Shown piece by piece: positions 9,038-18,083 of a stretch of DNA of 64,000 bases. The DNA is from Shewanella sp. GD04112. GTDB taxonomy: Bacteria > Pseudomonadota > Gammaproteobacteria > Enterobacterales > Shewanellaceae. The position numbers were made by a program, and so were the translations under genes. The notes beneath the pieces are model-generated. The model was not told the DNA's origin. It ran no database searches and saw only the letters and a list, made by a program, of their open reading frames with translations. Position 1 is the first letter of the stretch. Each line of letters starts with the position of its first letter. Where the stretch lies: NCBI RefSeq assembly GCF_029835735.1, contig NZ_JAOEAL010000001.1, positions 1,674,001 to 1,738,000 on the forward strand. The letters are read 5' to 3'.

Positions 9038-10243
9038 ATGCAACGACTGCAAGCCTACAAATTCGAACTGATTGTCACTGGAGAGCAGCAGCGCCAGATG
9101 CGCCGCTTCTCCGGTGCTTGTCGGTTTGTCTATAACAAGGCGCTGGCGTTGCAAAAAGAACGACATGAGCAGGGTGAAAAGAAACTATCGGCCTTTGAAC
9201 TGAATAATCTGTTACCACAATGGAAAGCAGAGCCAGAAACAAAATGGCTGTCTGATTCACCTTCTCAAACGCTGCAACAGTCGCTGAAAGATTTAGATCG
9301 GGCGTACAAAAATTTCTTTGCCAAACGAGCAGACTTCCCGCGCTTCAAAAAGAAGGGTCAGTCAGATAGCTTTCGCTATCCACAAGGGGTGAAACTGGAG
9401 CAAGGCAATAATCGACTCTTCCTGCCCAAGCTCGGCTGGCTGCGTTACCGCAACAGTCGGACGGTGGAAGGTGAGATTAAAAACGTCACGGTCAGTCAGG
9501 TTTGTGGTAAGTGGTATGTATCGATCCAGACCGAGCTGGAAGTTGAAATTGCCGTGCATCAGGGCGATGCCATCGGCATTGACATGGGCATTGCCCGCTT
9601 TGCCACCCTGTCCGATGGCCGTTTCTACGCCCCGCTCAACAGTTTCAAACGGCACGAAACCGCTTTGCGCAAGGCGCAGCAGGCCATGAGCCGCAAGGTA
9701 AAATTCAGCAATAACTGGAAAAAGGCCAAAGCCAAAGTTCAGCGCATTCATTCCAATATCGGCAACAGCCGCCGTGACTACCTGCATAAAATATCAAACG
9801 ACATTAGCAAAAACCACGCGATAGTCTGTATTGAAGATTTGCAGGTCAAAAACATGTCAAAATCAGCGGCAGGAACCGCCGAGCAACAGGGTAGGAATGT
9901 TAGGGCGAAGTCAGGCCTGAATAAAGCCATTCTTGATCAAGGCTGGTTTGAGTTCCGTCGCCAGCTCGATTACAAGCTGGCATGGAATGGCGGCCACCTG
10001 ATCGCCGTTCCACCGAAAAACACCAGCCGGACGTGTCCGTGCTGTGGTCACATATCGAAGGATAACCGCGCCACGCAAGCTCGGTTTGCCTGTGTGGAAT
10101 GTGGCTTTGAAGAAAACGCCGATGTCGTCGGCGCGATCAATGTATTAAGGGCGGGACACGCCCGATTAGCCTGTGAAGTGAGTGGTGCAACAATGCCGCC
10201 AGCAGCAGGAACCCACCGAAGCGAGTCCGGCGTTCGCGCCTAA
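9038..10243 (+). CDS. tnpB: TnpB, RNA-guided nuclease of the IS200/IS605 element
   Basis: The 401-residue protein has the TnpB layout: an N-terminal helix-turn-helix/wedge part, a RuvC-like nuclease split over three motifs and a C4 zinc ribbon. The catalytic acids are present: Asp182 in IGIDMGIARF, Glu266 in CIEDLQVKNMSK and Asp362 in NADVVGAINVL. The zinc ribbon has CPCC and CVEC pairs. TnpB proteins are known as RNA-guided DNA nucleases using an omega RNA from the right end of the element; this one looks intact. ATG 9038 was preferred to the in-frame TTG at 9017. Confidence 0.92.
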   Translation: MQRLQAYKFELIVTGEQQRQMRRFSGACRFVYNKALALQKERHEQGEKKLSAFELNNLLPQWKAEPETKWLSDSPSQTLQQSLKDLDRAYKNFFAKRADFPRFKKKGQSDSFRYPQGVKLEQGNNRLFLPKLGWLRYRNSRTVEGEIKNVTVSQVCGKWYVSIQTELEVEIAVHQGDAIGIDMGIARFATLSDGRFYAPLNSFKRHETALRKAQQAMSRKVKFSNNWKKAKAKVQRIHSNIGNSRRDYLHKISNDISKNHAIVCIEDLQVKNMSKSAAGTAEQQGRNVRAKSGLNKAILDQGWFEFRRQLDYKLAWNGGHLIAVPPKNTSRTCPCCGHISKDNRATQARFACVECGFEENADVVGAINVLRAGHARLACEVSGATMPPAAGTHRSESGVRA

Positions 10244-10255
10244 CCGCAGTAGGAA

Positions 10256-10277
10256 TCCTCGTCGTTTACGGCGAGGA
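10256..10277. repeat. Right-end hairpin of the IS element
   Basis: A stem TCCTCGTCG/CGGCGAGGA with a TTTA loop and one T-G pair lies just after the tnpB stop. In this family the same segment also encodes the 3' scaffold of the omega RNA, whose guide would read into the flank at 10287. Confidence 0.75.
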
Positions 10278-10286
10278 GGATGTCAA

Positions 10287-11494
10287 TGGATGCCGCGGAT
10301 CGCGGGGTGCGAGTGCGTTTATTGCTGGATGATATGACCAGTGCCGACATGGGCGAGCAGCTAATTGCCCTCGCGCGCCACCCTAACATCAATATTCGGC
10401 TGTTTAACCCAAGCACAGAGCGCAATTACCGCGGCCTTGCCATGTTGTTTGGTTTTAGTCGCTTAAATCACAGGATGCACAATAAATCGTTCACAGTGGA
10501 CAATGTGATGACCATTGTCGGTGGGCGTAATATTGGTGATGAGTATTTTGCGGCAAATCGTGACCTCGAATTTGGCGATTTTGACCTGTTAGCCATGGGC
10601 GATGCAGTGCCTAAGATATCCGATGAATTTGACCGATATTGGAATGCCGACACGACCCATCCGATTGAAGTCTTAAGTGACCATAATCCCACGCAGGCGG
10701 AGCTTGAGGCGCTGGCGCAGCGGGTGAGTGAACAGCGTGAACAGTCCAAATCCAGCGAATATGTGAAGCGCTTAGCCGAAAGCCAATTATTGGCAAATTT
10801 GCAGAGCGATAGCATGACTTGGTTTTGGGGCAAAGCCTTAGTGCTGGTTGACCCGTCCGATAAATTGCAGCAGGGCGATAAATCCACTTGGTTGCTCAGC
10901 CAGTTATTACCTTACCTGACGCAGGTGGAGTCCGAGTTACTCATCATTTCGCCTTATTTTGTGCCGACGCAATCGGGAACCGATTTGCTCACACTCTTGG
11001 CGCAGTCGGGTAAGCGGGTTCGAGTCATAACTAATAGTCTGGCGGCAACCGATGTGCTGGCGGTGCATGCGGGATATAAGCAGTATCGAAAAACCTTGTT
11101 GGCCGCGGGCGTCGAAATCTACGAAGTGAAAGCTCAGGCGGGTGAGCGCTCCCACAGCTGGCATGGCAGCTCAAAAAGCAGCCTGCACGCCAAATCGTTT
11201 GTATTTGATAATAATCAGATATTTGTGGGCTCATTTAACTTTGATCCCCGTTCTGCGGCGGTGAATACCGAGCTTGGATTGTTGATCACTCAGCCGCAAT
11301 TGAGTGGCCATGTCAGCCATAATATTGAGGAAAAGCTCGCGACGAATACCTATCGACTCGCCTTGGATGATGGCGATCTCGTCTGGTGGGACGATGGGGC
11401 GCAGCAGCGCTACGACAGTGAGCCTGATGCCGGATTTTGGCGTATCTTTGTCGCCGATTTCCTCGGGCTATTGCCAATAGAGTCACAGTTATAA
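10287..11494 (+). pseudogene. 3' fragment of a PLD-family (ClsC-like) gene
   Basis: This fragment holds both phospholipase D HKD motifs: HNKSFTVDN followed by GGRNIGDEYF, and LHAKSFVFDNNQ followed by GSFNFDPRS. The domain resembles cardiolipin synthase C and related periplasm-facing PLD lipoproteins. An ATG at 10280 gives an open frame of 404 residues, but without the lipoprotein signal. Comparison with the family layout suggests that roughly a dozen codons between LQYYIY and AADRGV are missing, so excision of the element would not simply restore the gene. Confidence 0.85.
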
Positions 11495-11585
11495 GCTAAG
11501 GTGACTAAATAGCGGTTTTAGCTATCGCAACTCATTTTGTGAACCGTTATGATAAAAACAGAATAGTTAATGAGAATTTAGGTTT

Positions 11586-12485
11586 ATGAAAAGCAAGGCA
11601 AGTCAGTCCCAGGGGCTATTACTGTTTCGGTTATCGCAAACACAGGTCTTTGCTCTGGGCACGCTTAAAATCCGTGAGTTAGTGCCTTACACTCCGCTGA
11701 GTAAAATTCCTCAATCTCATCCGACGATCATGGGCGCCGCAAAGATTCGCGGCCATACCATTCCCGTGGTAGATATGGCGGCAGCGATTGGTTATCGCCC
11801 CATCAGCGATGAAGAGCGCCAACATTGCTATATCATCATTACCGATTGTCAGCGGATGATTATCGGCTTTTTGGTGCGTGCGATTGATAAGATCATCGAG
11901 TGTAATTGGCGCGATATTGAAGCGCCATCGGCCAATTTAGGCCGCAATGCCTTTTTAACTGGAGTAACGCGTTACGATAATCAGCTGGTGCAGTTACTCG
12001 ACGTGGAGTTGTTGCTGTCGAAGGTCTTCCCCGATGCGCCCGAGGCCAATCGCGCCATTTTAACTGACGTGCAGCGCGAGAAGTTAAAACCCATGCGTAT
12101 TTTGCTGGTGGATGATTCTAAGGTCGCGCGCAAACAACTTTCCGATGCGCTCGATAGCATTAACATTCCTTATTTTGTGACCCCTGACGGTAAAGAGGCG
12201 CTCTCGATTATGGAGCAGGCCGCCGCCGAGCATCATCCTATCGATATTCTGGTCAGCGATATTGAAATGCCTGGGCTCGATGGTTATGAGCTGGCGTTTG
12301 AAGTGCGTGACAATCCTCTTCTCGCCAAAGCTTATATCATTCTGCATACCTCACTTTCGAGCGAGATCAGCGTCAGCCAAGCCCACCAAGTTGGCGCAAA
12401 TGAGGCGCTGACAAAGTTTGATGCCCATGAGCTGGTGGAAGCCATGCTGCGGGGCGCCGATTTAGCGGCTACGCGGGCGAATTAG
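11586..12485 (+). CDS. cheV: Chemotaxis coupling/response regulator protein CheV
   Basis: The 299-residue protein has an N-terminal CheW-like domain (about 10-165) and a C-terminal receiver domain (about 173-297). The receiver has the acidic pair in ILLVDDSKVAR and the likely phosphorylated Asp225 in ILVSDIEMPG. This domain order defines CheV, which links chemoreceptors to CheA and is tuned by phosphorylation. It stands alone here, away from the main flagellar and chemotaxis genes. Confidence 0.92.
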   Translation: MKSKASQSQGLLLFRLSQTQVFALGTLKIRELVPYTPLSKIPQSHPTIMGAAKIRGHTIPVVDMAAAIGYRPISDEERQHCYIIITDCQRMIIGFLVRAIDKIIECNWRDIEAPSANLGRNAFLTGVTRYDNQLVQLLDVELLLSKVFPDAPEANRAILTDVQREKLKPMRILLVDDSKVARKQLSDALDSINIPYFVTPDGKEALSIMEQAAAEHHPIDILVSDIEMPGLDGYELAFEVRDNPLLAKAYIILHTSLSSEISVSQAHQVGANEALTKFDAHELVEAMLRGADLAATRAN

Positions 12486-12657
12486 GCCCCATGTTGGATT
12501 TTTGTAAGGGTTTTGCAGGGGCAGGGTAATTTAATCGGCTTATTTCCCCGCAAAGCTAGACAAGTTCGGTCACATCCTATAAAAACCTTATTGGCCTCGA
12601 TTTTGAAGGTGTGGGGTGGGGAAACTCAGCCGAAATATAATAACGATAGGTTAAGTA

Positions 12658-13884
12658 ATGAAACAAGAATCGTCTTTGTTAGCCAAGTTGGCTAATGGCA
12701 GTTTGGTGCTGCAAATTCTCGTGGGGATCATCGCTGGTGTGAGTCTAGCCAGTTTTTCACATGAAGCCGCAAAGCAAGTCGCGTTTTTAGGAAGTCTCTT
12801 CGTAGGTGCATTAAAAGCCATCGCACCTATTCTGGTGTTTATCCTTGTGGCGTCTTCCATCGCCAATCAAAAGAAAAATACTCAAACCAATATGCGCCCG
12901 ATTGTGGTGCTGTACTTATTTGGCACCTTCGCTGCTGCGTTAACTGCCGTGGTGTTAAGCATGATGTTCCCAACCAATTTAGTGTTGGTCGCTGGCGTTG
13001 AGGGCACCAGCCCGCCGCAGGGCATTGGCGAAGTGATCAATACCTTACTCTTCAAACTGGTTGATAACCCAGTCAATGCGTTAATGACGGGCAACTACAT
13101 TGGCATTTTGGCTTGGGGTGTGGGTTTAGGTTTAGCTCTGCACCATGCTAGCGATTCGACCAAGCAAGTATTTGCCGATGTAAGCCATGGTATTTCGCAA
13201 ATGGTGCGTTTTATCATTCGTTTAGCACCTATCGGTATCTTTGGTCTGGTGGCAGCGACCTTTGCCGAAACCGGTTTTGCCGCCATTGCCGGTTACGCCA
13301 AGCTATTGGCCGTGTTACTCGGCGCGATGGCTATCATAGCTTTGATTGTTAACCCGCTGATTGTTTACGTGAAAATTAAACGTAATCCCTATCCTTTAGT
13401 GATCCGTTGTCTGCGCGAAAGTGGTGTAACCGCATTTTTCACCCGTTCTAGCGCAGCGAACATTCCAGTGAATATGGCGCTGTGTGAAAAGTTAAAGCTG
13501 CATGAAGACACTTATTCTGTCTCTATTCCGTTAGGTGCAACCATCAACATGGGCGGCGCGGCGATTACCATTACCGTGCTGACCTTAGCCGCGGCGCATA
13601 CCTTAGGCATTCAGGTGGATTTATTAACGGCGTTACTGCTGAGTGTAGTGGCGGCGATTTCGGCCTGTGGCGCATCCGGTGTGGCTGGTGGCTCGTTACT
13701 GCTTATTCCGCTGGCCTGTAGCCTGTTTGGTATTTCTAATGATGTGGCCATGCAAGTGGTTGCCGTTGGCTTTATTATCGGGGTTATCCAAGATGCGGCC
13801 GAAACCGCACTGAATAGCTCTACGGACGTGATTTTTACGGCCGCTGCTTGTGAAGCCGCTGAAAACAAAGCTAAACTTGGATAA
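12658..13884 (+). CDS. sstT: Sodium/serine-threonine symporter
   Basis: The 408-residue membrane protein matches SstT of the dicarboxylate/amino acid:cation symporter family. It starts MKQESSLLAKLANGSLVLQI and contains family stretches such as SIPLGATINMGGAAITI and the re-entrant loop region ACGASGVAGGSLLLIPLAC. It imports L-serine and L-threonine with sodium ions across the inner membrane. It is a single gene followed by its own terminator. Confidence 0.95.
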   Translation: MKQESSLLAKLANGSLVLQILVGIIAGVSLASFSHEAAKQVAFLGSLFVGALKAIAPILVFILVASSIANQKKNTQTNMRPIVVLYLFGTFAAALTAVVLSMMFPTNLVLVAGVEGTSPPQGIGEVINTLLFKLVDNPVNALMTGNYIGILAWGVGLGLALHHASDSTKQVFADVSHGISQMVRFIIRLAPIGIFGLVAATFAETGFAAIAGYAKLLAVLLGAMAIIALIVNPLIVYVKIKRNPYPLVIRCLRESGVTAFFTRSSAANIPVNMALCEKLKLHEDTYSVSIPLGATINMGGAAITITVLTLAAAHTLGIQVDLLTALLLSVVAAISACGASGVAGGSLLLIPLACSLFGISNDVAMQVVAVGFIIGVIQDAAETALNSSTDVIFTAAACEAAENKAKLG

Positions 13885-13920
13885 AGTGTGCTGTTGTTAG
13901 TGTAGAAAAAGTATCATAAG

Positions 13921-13948
13921 AGCAGTCACCACGGTGGCTGCTTTTTTT
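13921..13948 (+). terminator. Terminator after sstT
   Basis: The stem AGCAGTCAC pairs with GTGGCTGCT (one G-T pair) and is followed by seven T residues. It lies 37 bases after the sstT stop. Confidence 0.85.
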
Positions 13949-13960
13949 ATGGGAGTAGTT

Positions 13961-14485
13961 ATGATCCTTTTCGATTTTAAGGACTTAGATGCGGCTAAGT
14001 CTTGGTATGGCGTTAATGATACCGTGATGGGCGGGCTGTCACGCAGTAAGCTCACCATCTCACCTTTAGGCTATGGGATGTTTAGCGGCCATGTGTCGCT
14101 CGCCAATGGGGGGGGCTTTGCCTCGGTGCGCTGCGAGTTTTCGCCGCTTGATGTCGGCGAGTTTAGTGGGATTTACCTCGAACTCGACCGTGACAGAAGC
14201 AAGCACTACAAAGTGAACCTTAAGGATGCTGATACACCGCAGAGCACGGTTTATCAGGCGCCAATGCCTGATGCTAAGCATCAATCCTTTGGCGTTAACG
14301 GTGGCAGTATTATTCACTGGCAACGCATCGAAATCCCTTTTACGGCGTTTCATCCCCAGTGCCGCGGTAAGCCGATTGAGCGTGCTGCGATAGATTTAAG
14401 CCGTTTGACTAGCATAGGGCTGGTGATTGGTGCGCAGCAAAGTGGTGATTTTTCGTTAAAGATTAAATCGATAGGTTGTTATTAA
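13961..14485 (+). CDS. CIA30-family protein
   Basis: The 174-residue protein has the layout of the CIA30 (complex I intermediate-associated protein 30)/NADH:ubiquinone intermediate family: FDFKDLDAAKSWYGVNDTVMGG at the start and IGLVIGAQQSGDFSLKIKSI at the end. Its bacterial role is unclear. ATG 13961 is chosen because GGGAG lies five bases upstream. The longer open frame starts inside the sstT terminator and is rejected. Confidence 0.85.
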   Translation: MILFDFKDLDAAKSWYGVNDTVMGGLSRSKLTISPLGYGMFSGHVSLANGGGFASVRCEFSPLDVGEFSGIYLELDRDRSKHYKVNLKDADTPQSTVYQAPMPDAKHQSFGVNGGSIIHWQRIEIPFTAFHPQCRGKPIERAAIDLSRLTSIGLVIGAQQSGDFSLKIKSIGCY

Positions 14486-14512
14486 AGGGATAATCCTAAG
14501 TTTATCCCTTTA
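14483..14512. terminator. Inverted repeat between convergent genes
   Basis: A perfect 11-bp inverted repeat TAAAGGGATAA/TTATCCCTTTA begins at the stop codon of the CIA30 gene and lies before the end of the convergent GH109 gene. It has no clear T tract, so its terminator role is only likely. Confidence 0.5.
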
Positions 14513-14537
14513 CGTTAACCGCTCACTTTAGAGTGAT

Positions 14538-15917
14538 TTAGGCGCCGACAATACCTAATGGCGTGGCATGCTCCCACGCACCGCGGGTAAAGTCGGGGAA
14601 ATTGACCGAGTTGCTGCGGTTATTCAGCGATTGCTCACTTAAAATATTCACCACAGACCAAGCGGCGCCATCGTAGACATCCTGATCGAGCGCCTCGCCG
14701 TTACGTAGGCAATAGACCATACGCCAGAGCATCACAAAATCCATCCCGCCATGACCGCCGTTGATTTCGGCTTCTTTACCGATTCGTTGCCAGAGTGGAT
14801 GATCGTATTTGTCATACCACTTTTGCATGTCCATATCCCACTCGTGGTAACTCTTACCAAAACCGCCGTGCTCAACGGCAATCCGATTTGGGAATCCGGC
14901 AAAAACGCCATTGGTGCCTTGGATAAGGTTATGGCGGCTGTAGGGCCGAGGAGTAGTGGTATCGTGCTGAACCATAATGGTTCGGCCCTTTACGGTTTTA
15001 ATCAGGCTAGTGCTCATATCGCCATTGATGTACTTGAGCTGATTACGCTCATGATCGGCGGGGAATTCTCGTTTGGCATACAGCGCGCGCCCGAGTGCGG
15101 GTGAACTCATGGAGGTGAGATAATCGAAACGGTCACCACGGTTGATGTTCATATATTGAGAAATCGGCCCTAAGCCGTGGGTGGGATAGAGGTTACCGTT
15201 GCGTTTGGTGTGCCAATAGGTGCGCCATGAACCAGTTTTATGGTCGATTTCCTTCATTTGCCAGCGCAGCTCATGGATATAAGCGGCCTCACCGTGGAGC
15301 AGCTCGCCAAACACACCTTGGCGCACCATGTTGAGCACCATCAATTCTTCGCGGCCGTAATTGACGTTCTCCATCATCATGCAGTTTTTCTGAGTGCGTT
15401 CGGCGGTGTCGACAAGCTGCCAGCATTCTTCCACTGTCAGTGCTAATGGCACTTCCACAAAGGCGTGCTTACCACTTTCCATGGTATCTATGGTCATGGG
15501 AGCGTGCCATTCCCACGGGGTCTAAATAATCACAATATCGATATCATCGCGGTTTAACAGTTCGCGATAGCTGAGATCATTCCCTGTATAGACCGCAGGT
15601 TTGGGCCGGTTTTGGTTAACGATATGCTCAACGGCTCTATCGATAACGGCTTGGTGGGTATCACAAATGGCTTTAAGTTCCACGCCTTCTAAGTGACAGA
15701 ATTGTTCGACATGGCTAAAACCCCGCTCTCCCACACCGATAAAACCGACTCTAACCAGCTCCATTTTCGGGGCGATAAGTCCAATAACGGATTTTCCTAC
15801 GCGGGGTTTAGGGGCAACGCTGCTGGCGTTGGCATTGAGGGCAATATTGGCCGTAACCAGGCCTGCGGTAACGGCGCCCGCGGCTTTTAGAAAATGGCGG
15901 CGATGAATATTGTGCAT
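14538..15917 (-). pseudogene. GH109-type NAD-dependent glycosidase gene with an amber codon
   Basis: Read through one in-frame TAG at 15522-15524, this is a 459-codon gene of the glycoside hydrolase 109/Gfo-Idh-MocA family (alpha-N-acetylgalactosaminidase type, NAD-dependent). The N-terminus has a Tat signal (RRHFLKAAGA) and the Rossmann motif VGFIGVGERG near residues 57-66. The downstream part continues in the same frame with TPWEWH, EVPLALTVEECW and the conserved middle and C-terminal stretches. Without read-through, the first product stops at 131 residues and a second frame could start at ATG 15497. TCG or TTG changed to TAG by one base would explain it. The active product is probably lost. 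Confidence 0.85.
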
Positions 15918-16165
15918 AAGCTTCCTGCATTATTTTTGATTATTTGTAGGGCGATATATATCCCGTTTGTTATATCAGAATCCTAAGCTGAGTGAATAAT
16001 AAAAGATGTAAAAAGCTCTTATAGGTTTAGTTGGCTTAAAATACATAAGGCATTGATTTTTTGATTAAACTAAAGAATACCAATGAGTTACTAAAAAGAT
16101 GTGAATGTAGTTTAATCTATTTAAATCAAACAAAAAAACTAAAGTGGGCAATTTGTGGATCACAT

Positions 16166-16870
16166 TCAGACCAGTGGATTATACCTTGTGGCTTCTTGTA
16201 AGTGGTCTGGTGATAGGTGCGCATAACGCATCGTCATCTGAATTGAGCCGTGGCCGAGAATTTTTTGCAGAGTGAGAATGTTGCCGCCGTTCATCACAAA
16301 ATGGGAGGCAAACGTATGTCTTAGAACGTGGCTCGCTTGGCCTTTGGGAAGCACGATACCGGATGATTTAAGCACTGCAAGAAACTGGTGATAACAATCA
16401 GCAAAGAGGCGGCCATTACCGTTGGGGAGTTCTGCGCGAAACTCTCGCGTGATGGGGATAGTTCGGTTTTTGCCGTTCTTGGTGTTAATAAAGTTAATCC
16501 GGTCATCCAATAGTTGCGTGCTTGTTAGGTTTTGCGCTTCGCTCTATCGGGCATCCGTGCTAAGGCAAATTATTTACAATAAGCAGCATCTCACCAGATA
16601 ATAGCGCTAGAAGCTGTGCAATTTGTGGTTTGGTTGAAAACGACTGATCTTTTGCTTGTAACTTTATAGGTGGCGCTGACTTTAGCGGGGGCTCGCCAGC
16701 AAATTCCCCTGCGGCAATTAATACTCTTTACACGCCTTGCAGACGGGTGAGTTCAAGATTGGTGGTTTTAGGTGTGATCTTTTCGAGTCGTTGCGCCCGA
16801 TAATTTAAGTAAAAATTAGTGTTAATTTGGTGGCTTTGTGGGTTGCCCATTAGCTTGCAAGTTGAGATTA
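16166..16870 (-). pseudogene. Decayed P2-type phage integrase
   Basis: The last 114 codons (16166-16510) encode the C-terminal catalytic part of a tyrosine recombinase: VLRHTFASHF, ILGHGSIQMTMRYAHLSP and the nucleophile tyrosine in MRYAHL. Translating further upstream on the same strand recovers family-like pieces: ICLSTDAR then TAG where GARW is expected, SFSTKPQIAQLLALLSGE in a shifted frame, and NYRAQRLEKITPKTTNLE before a TAA. The gene therefore carries at least two stop codons and one frameshift and lacks a clear N-terminus. The sequence resembles P2-like integrases, not integron integrases. Confidence 0.8.
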
Positions 16871-17285
16871 AATTTTTACGTGTATAAGTGTTTAAAAAAA
16901 TGCTCTCGCGGGGTGAGATCACCTAGTGATATGCAAGAACTCATCACTGCATCATCAGCCACAAAGATACAAAAAATAACTTAGCAGCAAATGAATGTAG
17001 CAGTAAGCCGCGTCTAATTAGAACGCGGCTTTTTTGTCGCTAACTATTAATTGAGTCATATACACCACGCAAAGCATCTTCCCATTCATCAATACTCAGC
17101 AACTTGCCAGTTTCACACTAGGTGATTACCTACCGCGGCCTAAAATGAGCGAGATGAAATGATAAAGCTAAAACAATATCAAATGATTACCCATCAAACC
17201 GTATAAAAAACCGCTACCGCAAAAAAGCAAATTCCTATAGCATCATTTATACCAATTGACATGGATGTGGCAGCGGCCAAGCCAA
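16871..17285. other. Non-coding stretch with prophage debris
   Basis: No intact gene is seen. At 17040-17115 on the minus strand a short tail reads ETGKLLSIDEWEDALRGVYD followed by SINS and a stop, which looks like the end of a lost gene, perhaps of the same phage. A hairpin AAGCCGCGT/ACGCGGCTT with six T residues lies at 17005-17035. Bases 17221-17285 are shared with the stretch upstream of the attC-like site at 19401. Confidence 0.5.
17005..17035 (+). terminator. Rho-independent terminator in the island
   Basis: The stem GCCGCGT/ACGCGGC, extended by flanking A-T pairs, is followed by six T residues on the plus strand. No intact gene precedes it, so it may be left from a deleted gene. Confidence 0.75.
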
Positions 17286-17345
17286 ATCCAACAAGTGATT
17301 TATGCCCTGCAAACAGCGCAGCGCATAAATACTGAGACGTTAGAT
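17286..17345 (+). repeat. attC-like site A
   Basis: Sixty bases start with the inverse core ATCCAAC (RYYYAAC) and end with the core GTTAGAT (GTTRRRY). Between them lie the arms ATTTATGC/GCATAAAT and CTGC/GCAG, so the strand folds as a long imperfect hairpin. Size and layout match a classical 59-base element. The gene at 17360 starts 15 bases after it, as expected for an integron cassette. Confidence 0.8.
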
Positions 17346-17359
17346 TTATAGGAGGTAGT

Positions 17360-18016
17360 GTGCAATTCAGTTTCACTCAAGTAGTTATTGGTGCATTTGC
17401 TTTAATCGGCGCAACTGCTACTGCCACTTGGAACATTCGAAATGATCGTATTGAGGAGCTTGCCTCAAGGGTAGAGGCATACGAAAATTCTCAAAAATGG
17501 AGGTTGCCTGAAACGATATCTAAGATAGAAAAGGCATCTGACCATTTAAGCAAACAAATTGAAAAGGTTCTTGAAAACAAAAAGCTTAAAGATTCGTTTG
17601 AGAATGCCAGTCAGCAACTGAAGGTAAAAGACGATGAAATTGCCTCGATTAAGATTGAGTACGAGAAGAAATTGAATGAGGTTGAACTTAAACTCAAAGA
17701 AACAGCCAGGATTCTTGAACAAAAAAATGAATTCATTAATAGCCTTTATAATACAGCGGAAGAGTTTTCTGTTTATAAAGGCAAGTCAAAGAGTCTTTTC
17801 GGGCTTGACGCTGTTATTTCAGTGACAGGTCTCATGCTTAATGACCACGCGAGTATGATCATCAGTAACAAGTCAGTGATAATGTACCCAGGTAATGTCG
17901 TCACAATTAATCACAATGACGAACGTTGCAAGCTTCTTCTAAAGCAGATAACAGATTATGACAAAGTAGATTTTACCTTTGTTTGTGACAAACAATCTAA
18001 CAAACGTGTCAATTAG
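17360..18016 (+). CDS. Cassette gene 1: membrane-anchored coiled-coil protein
   Basis: The 218-residue protein is not recognised. It has one N-terminal membrane helix (residues about 6-23), a long charged helical region likely to form a coiled coil (about 30-150, rich in K, E and L), and a compact C-terminal domain (about 150-218) containing GKSKSLFGLDAVISVTGL. The start is GTG 17360 with GGAGG five bases upstream. The stop codon falls inside the following attC-like site, which is typical of cassette genes. AT-rich codon use differs from the surrounding core genes. Function unknown. Confidence 0.75.
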   Translation: MQFSFTQVVIGAFALIGATATATWNIRNDRIEELASRVEAYENSQKWRLPETISKIEKASDHLSKQIEKVLENKKLKDSFENASQQLKVKDDEIASIKIEYEKKLNEVELKLKETARILEQKNEFINSLYNTAEEFSVYKGKSKSLFGLDAVISVTGLMLNDHASMIISNKSVIMYPGNVVTINHNDERCKLLLKQITDYDKVDFTFVCDKQSNKRVN

Positions 18017-18055
18017 GACGCTCGTAAGCTCGCGTTTATTACACGGACGTTATAG
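17995..18055 (+). repeat. attC-like site B
   Basis: Starts with inverse core ATCTAAC followed by AAACGTGT and ends ACACGGACGTTATAG, so the outer arms ACGTGT/ACACG pair. The final core GTTATAG departs from GTTRRRY at one position. It overlaps the 3' end of cassette gene 1 and is 61 bases long. Confidence 0.7.
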
Positions 18056-18083
18056 TCACTAGTAAAATTATGGAGAATTACGT

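Larger units (their letters stand above)
8507..10286. mobile_element. IS200/IS605-family insertion sequence
   Basis: The element holds divergent tnpA and tnpB genes, the classical IS605 arrangement. Hairpins flank the genes: CCTCGCC/GGCGAGG at 8523-8542 on the left and TCCTCGTCG/CGGCGAGGA at 10256-10277 on the right. Such subterminal hairpins are bound by Y1 transposases. I placed the left end after TTTAT (8502-8506) and the right end after TCAA (10283-10286), by analogy with IS608-type cleavage sites. There is no target duplication, as expected for this family. The exact ends are inferred. Confidence 0.85.

Noticed and set aside
13934..13960. GTG start for the CIA30 gene within the sstT terminator.
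   Set aside because: The ATG at 13961 has a clear ribosome binding site, and the GTG lies inside a terminator stem.
14538..15917. In-frame TAG as a pyrrolysine or other recoding site in the GH109 gene.
   Set aside because: Nothing in the sequence points to recoding and the family has an ordinary residue here; a nonsense mutation is simpler.
16166..16510. The recombinase piece as an integron integrase (IntI), given the attC-like sites nearby.
   Set aside because: The sequence FASHFVMNGGNILTLQKILGHGSIQMTMRYAHLSPDH is of the P2 phage type, and upstream pieces match phage integrases; no IntI-specific insert was found.
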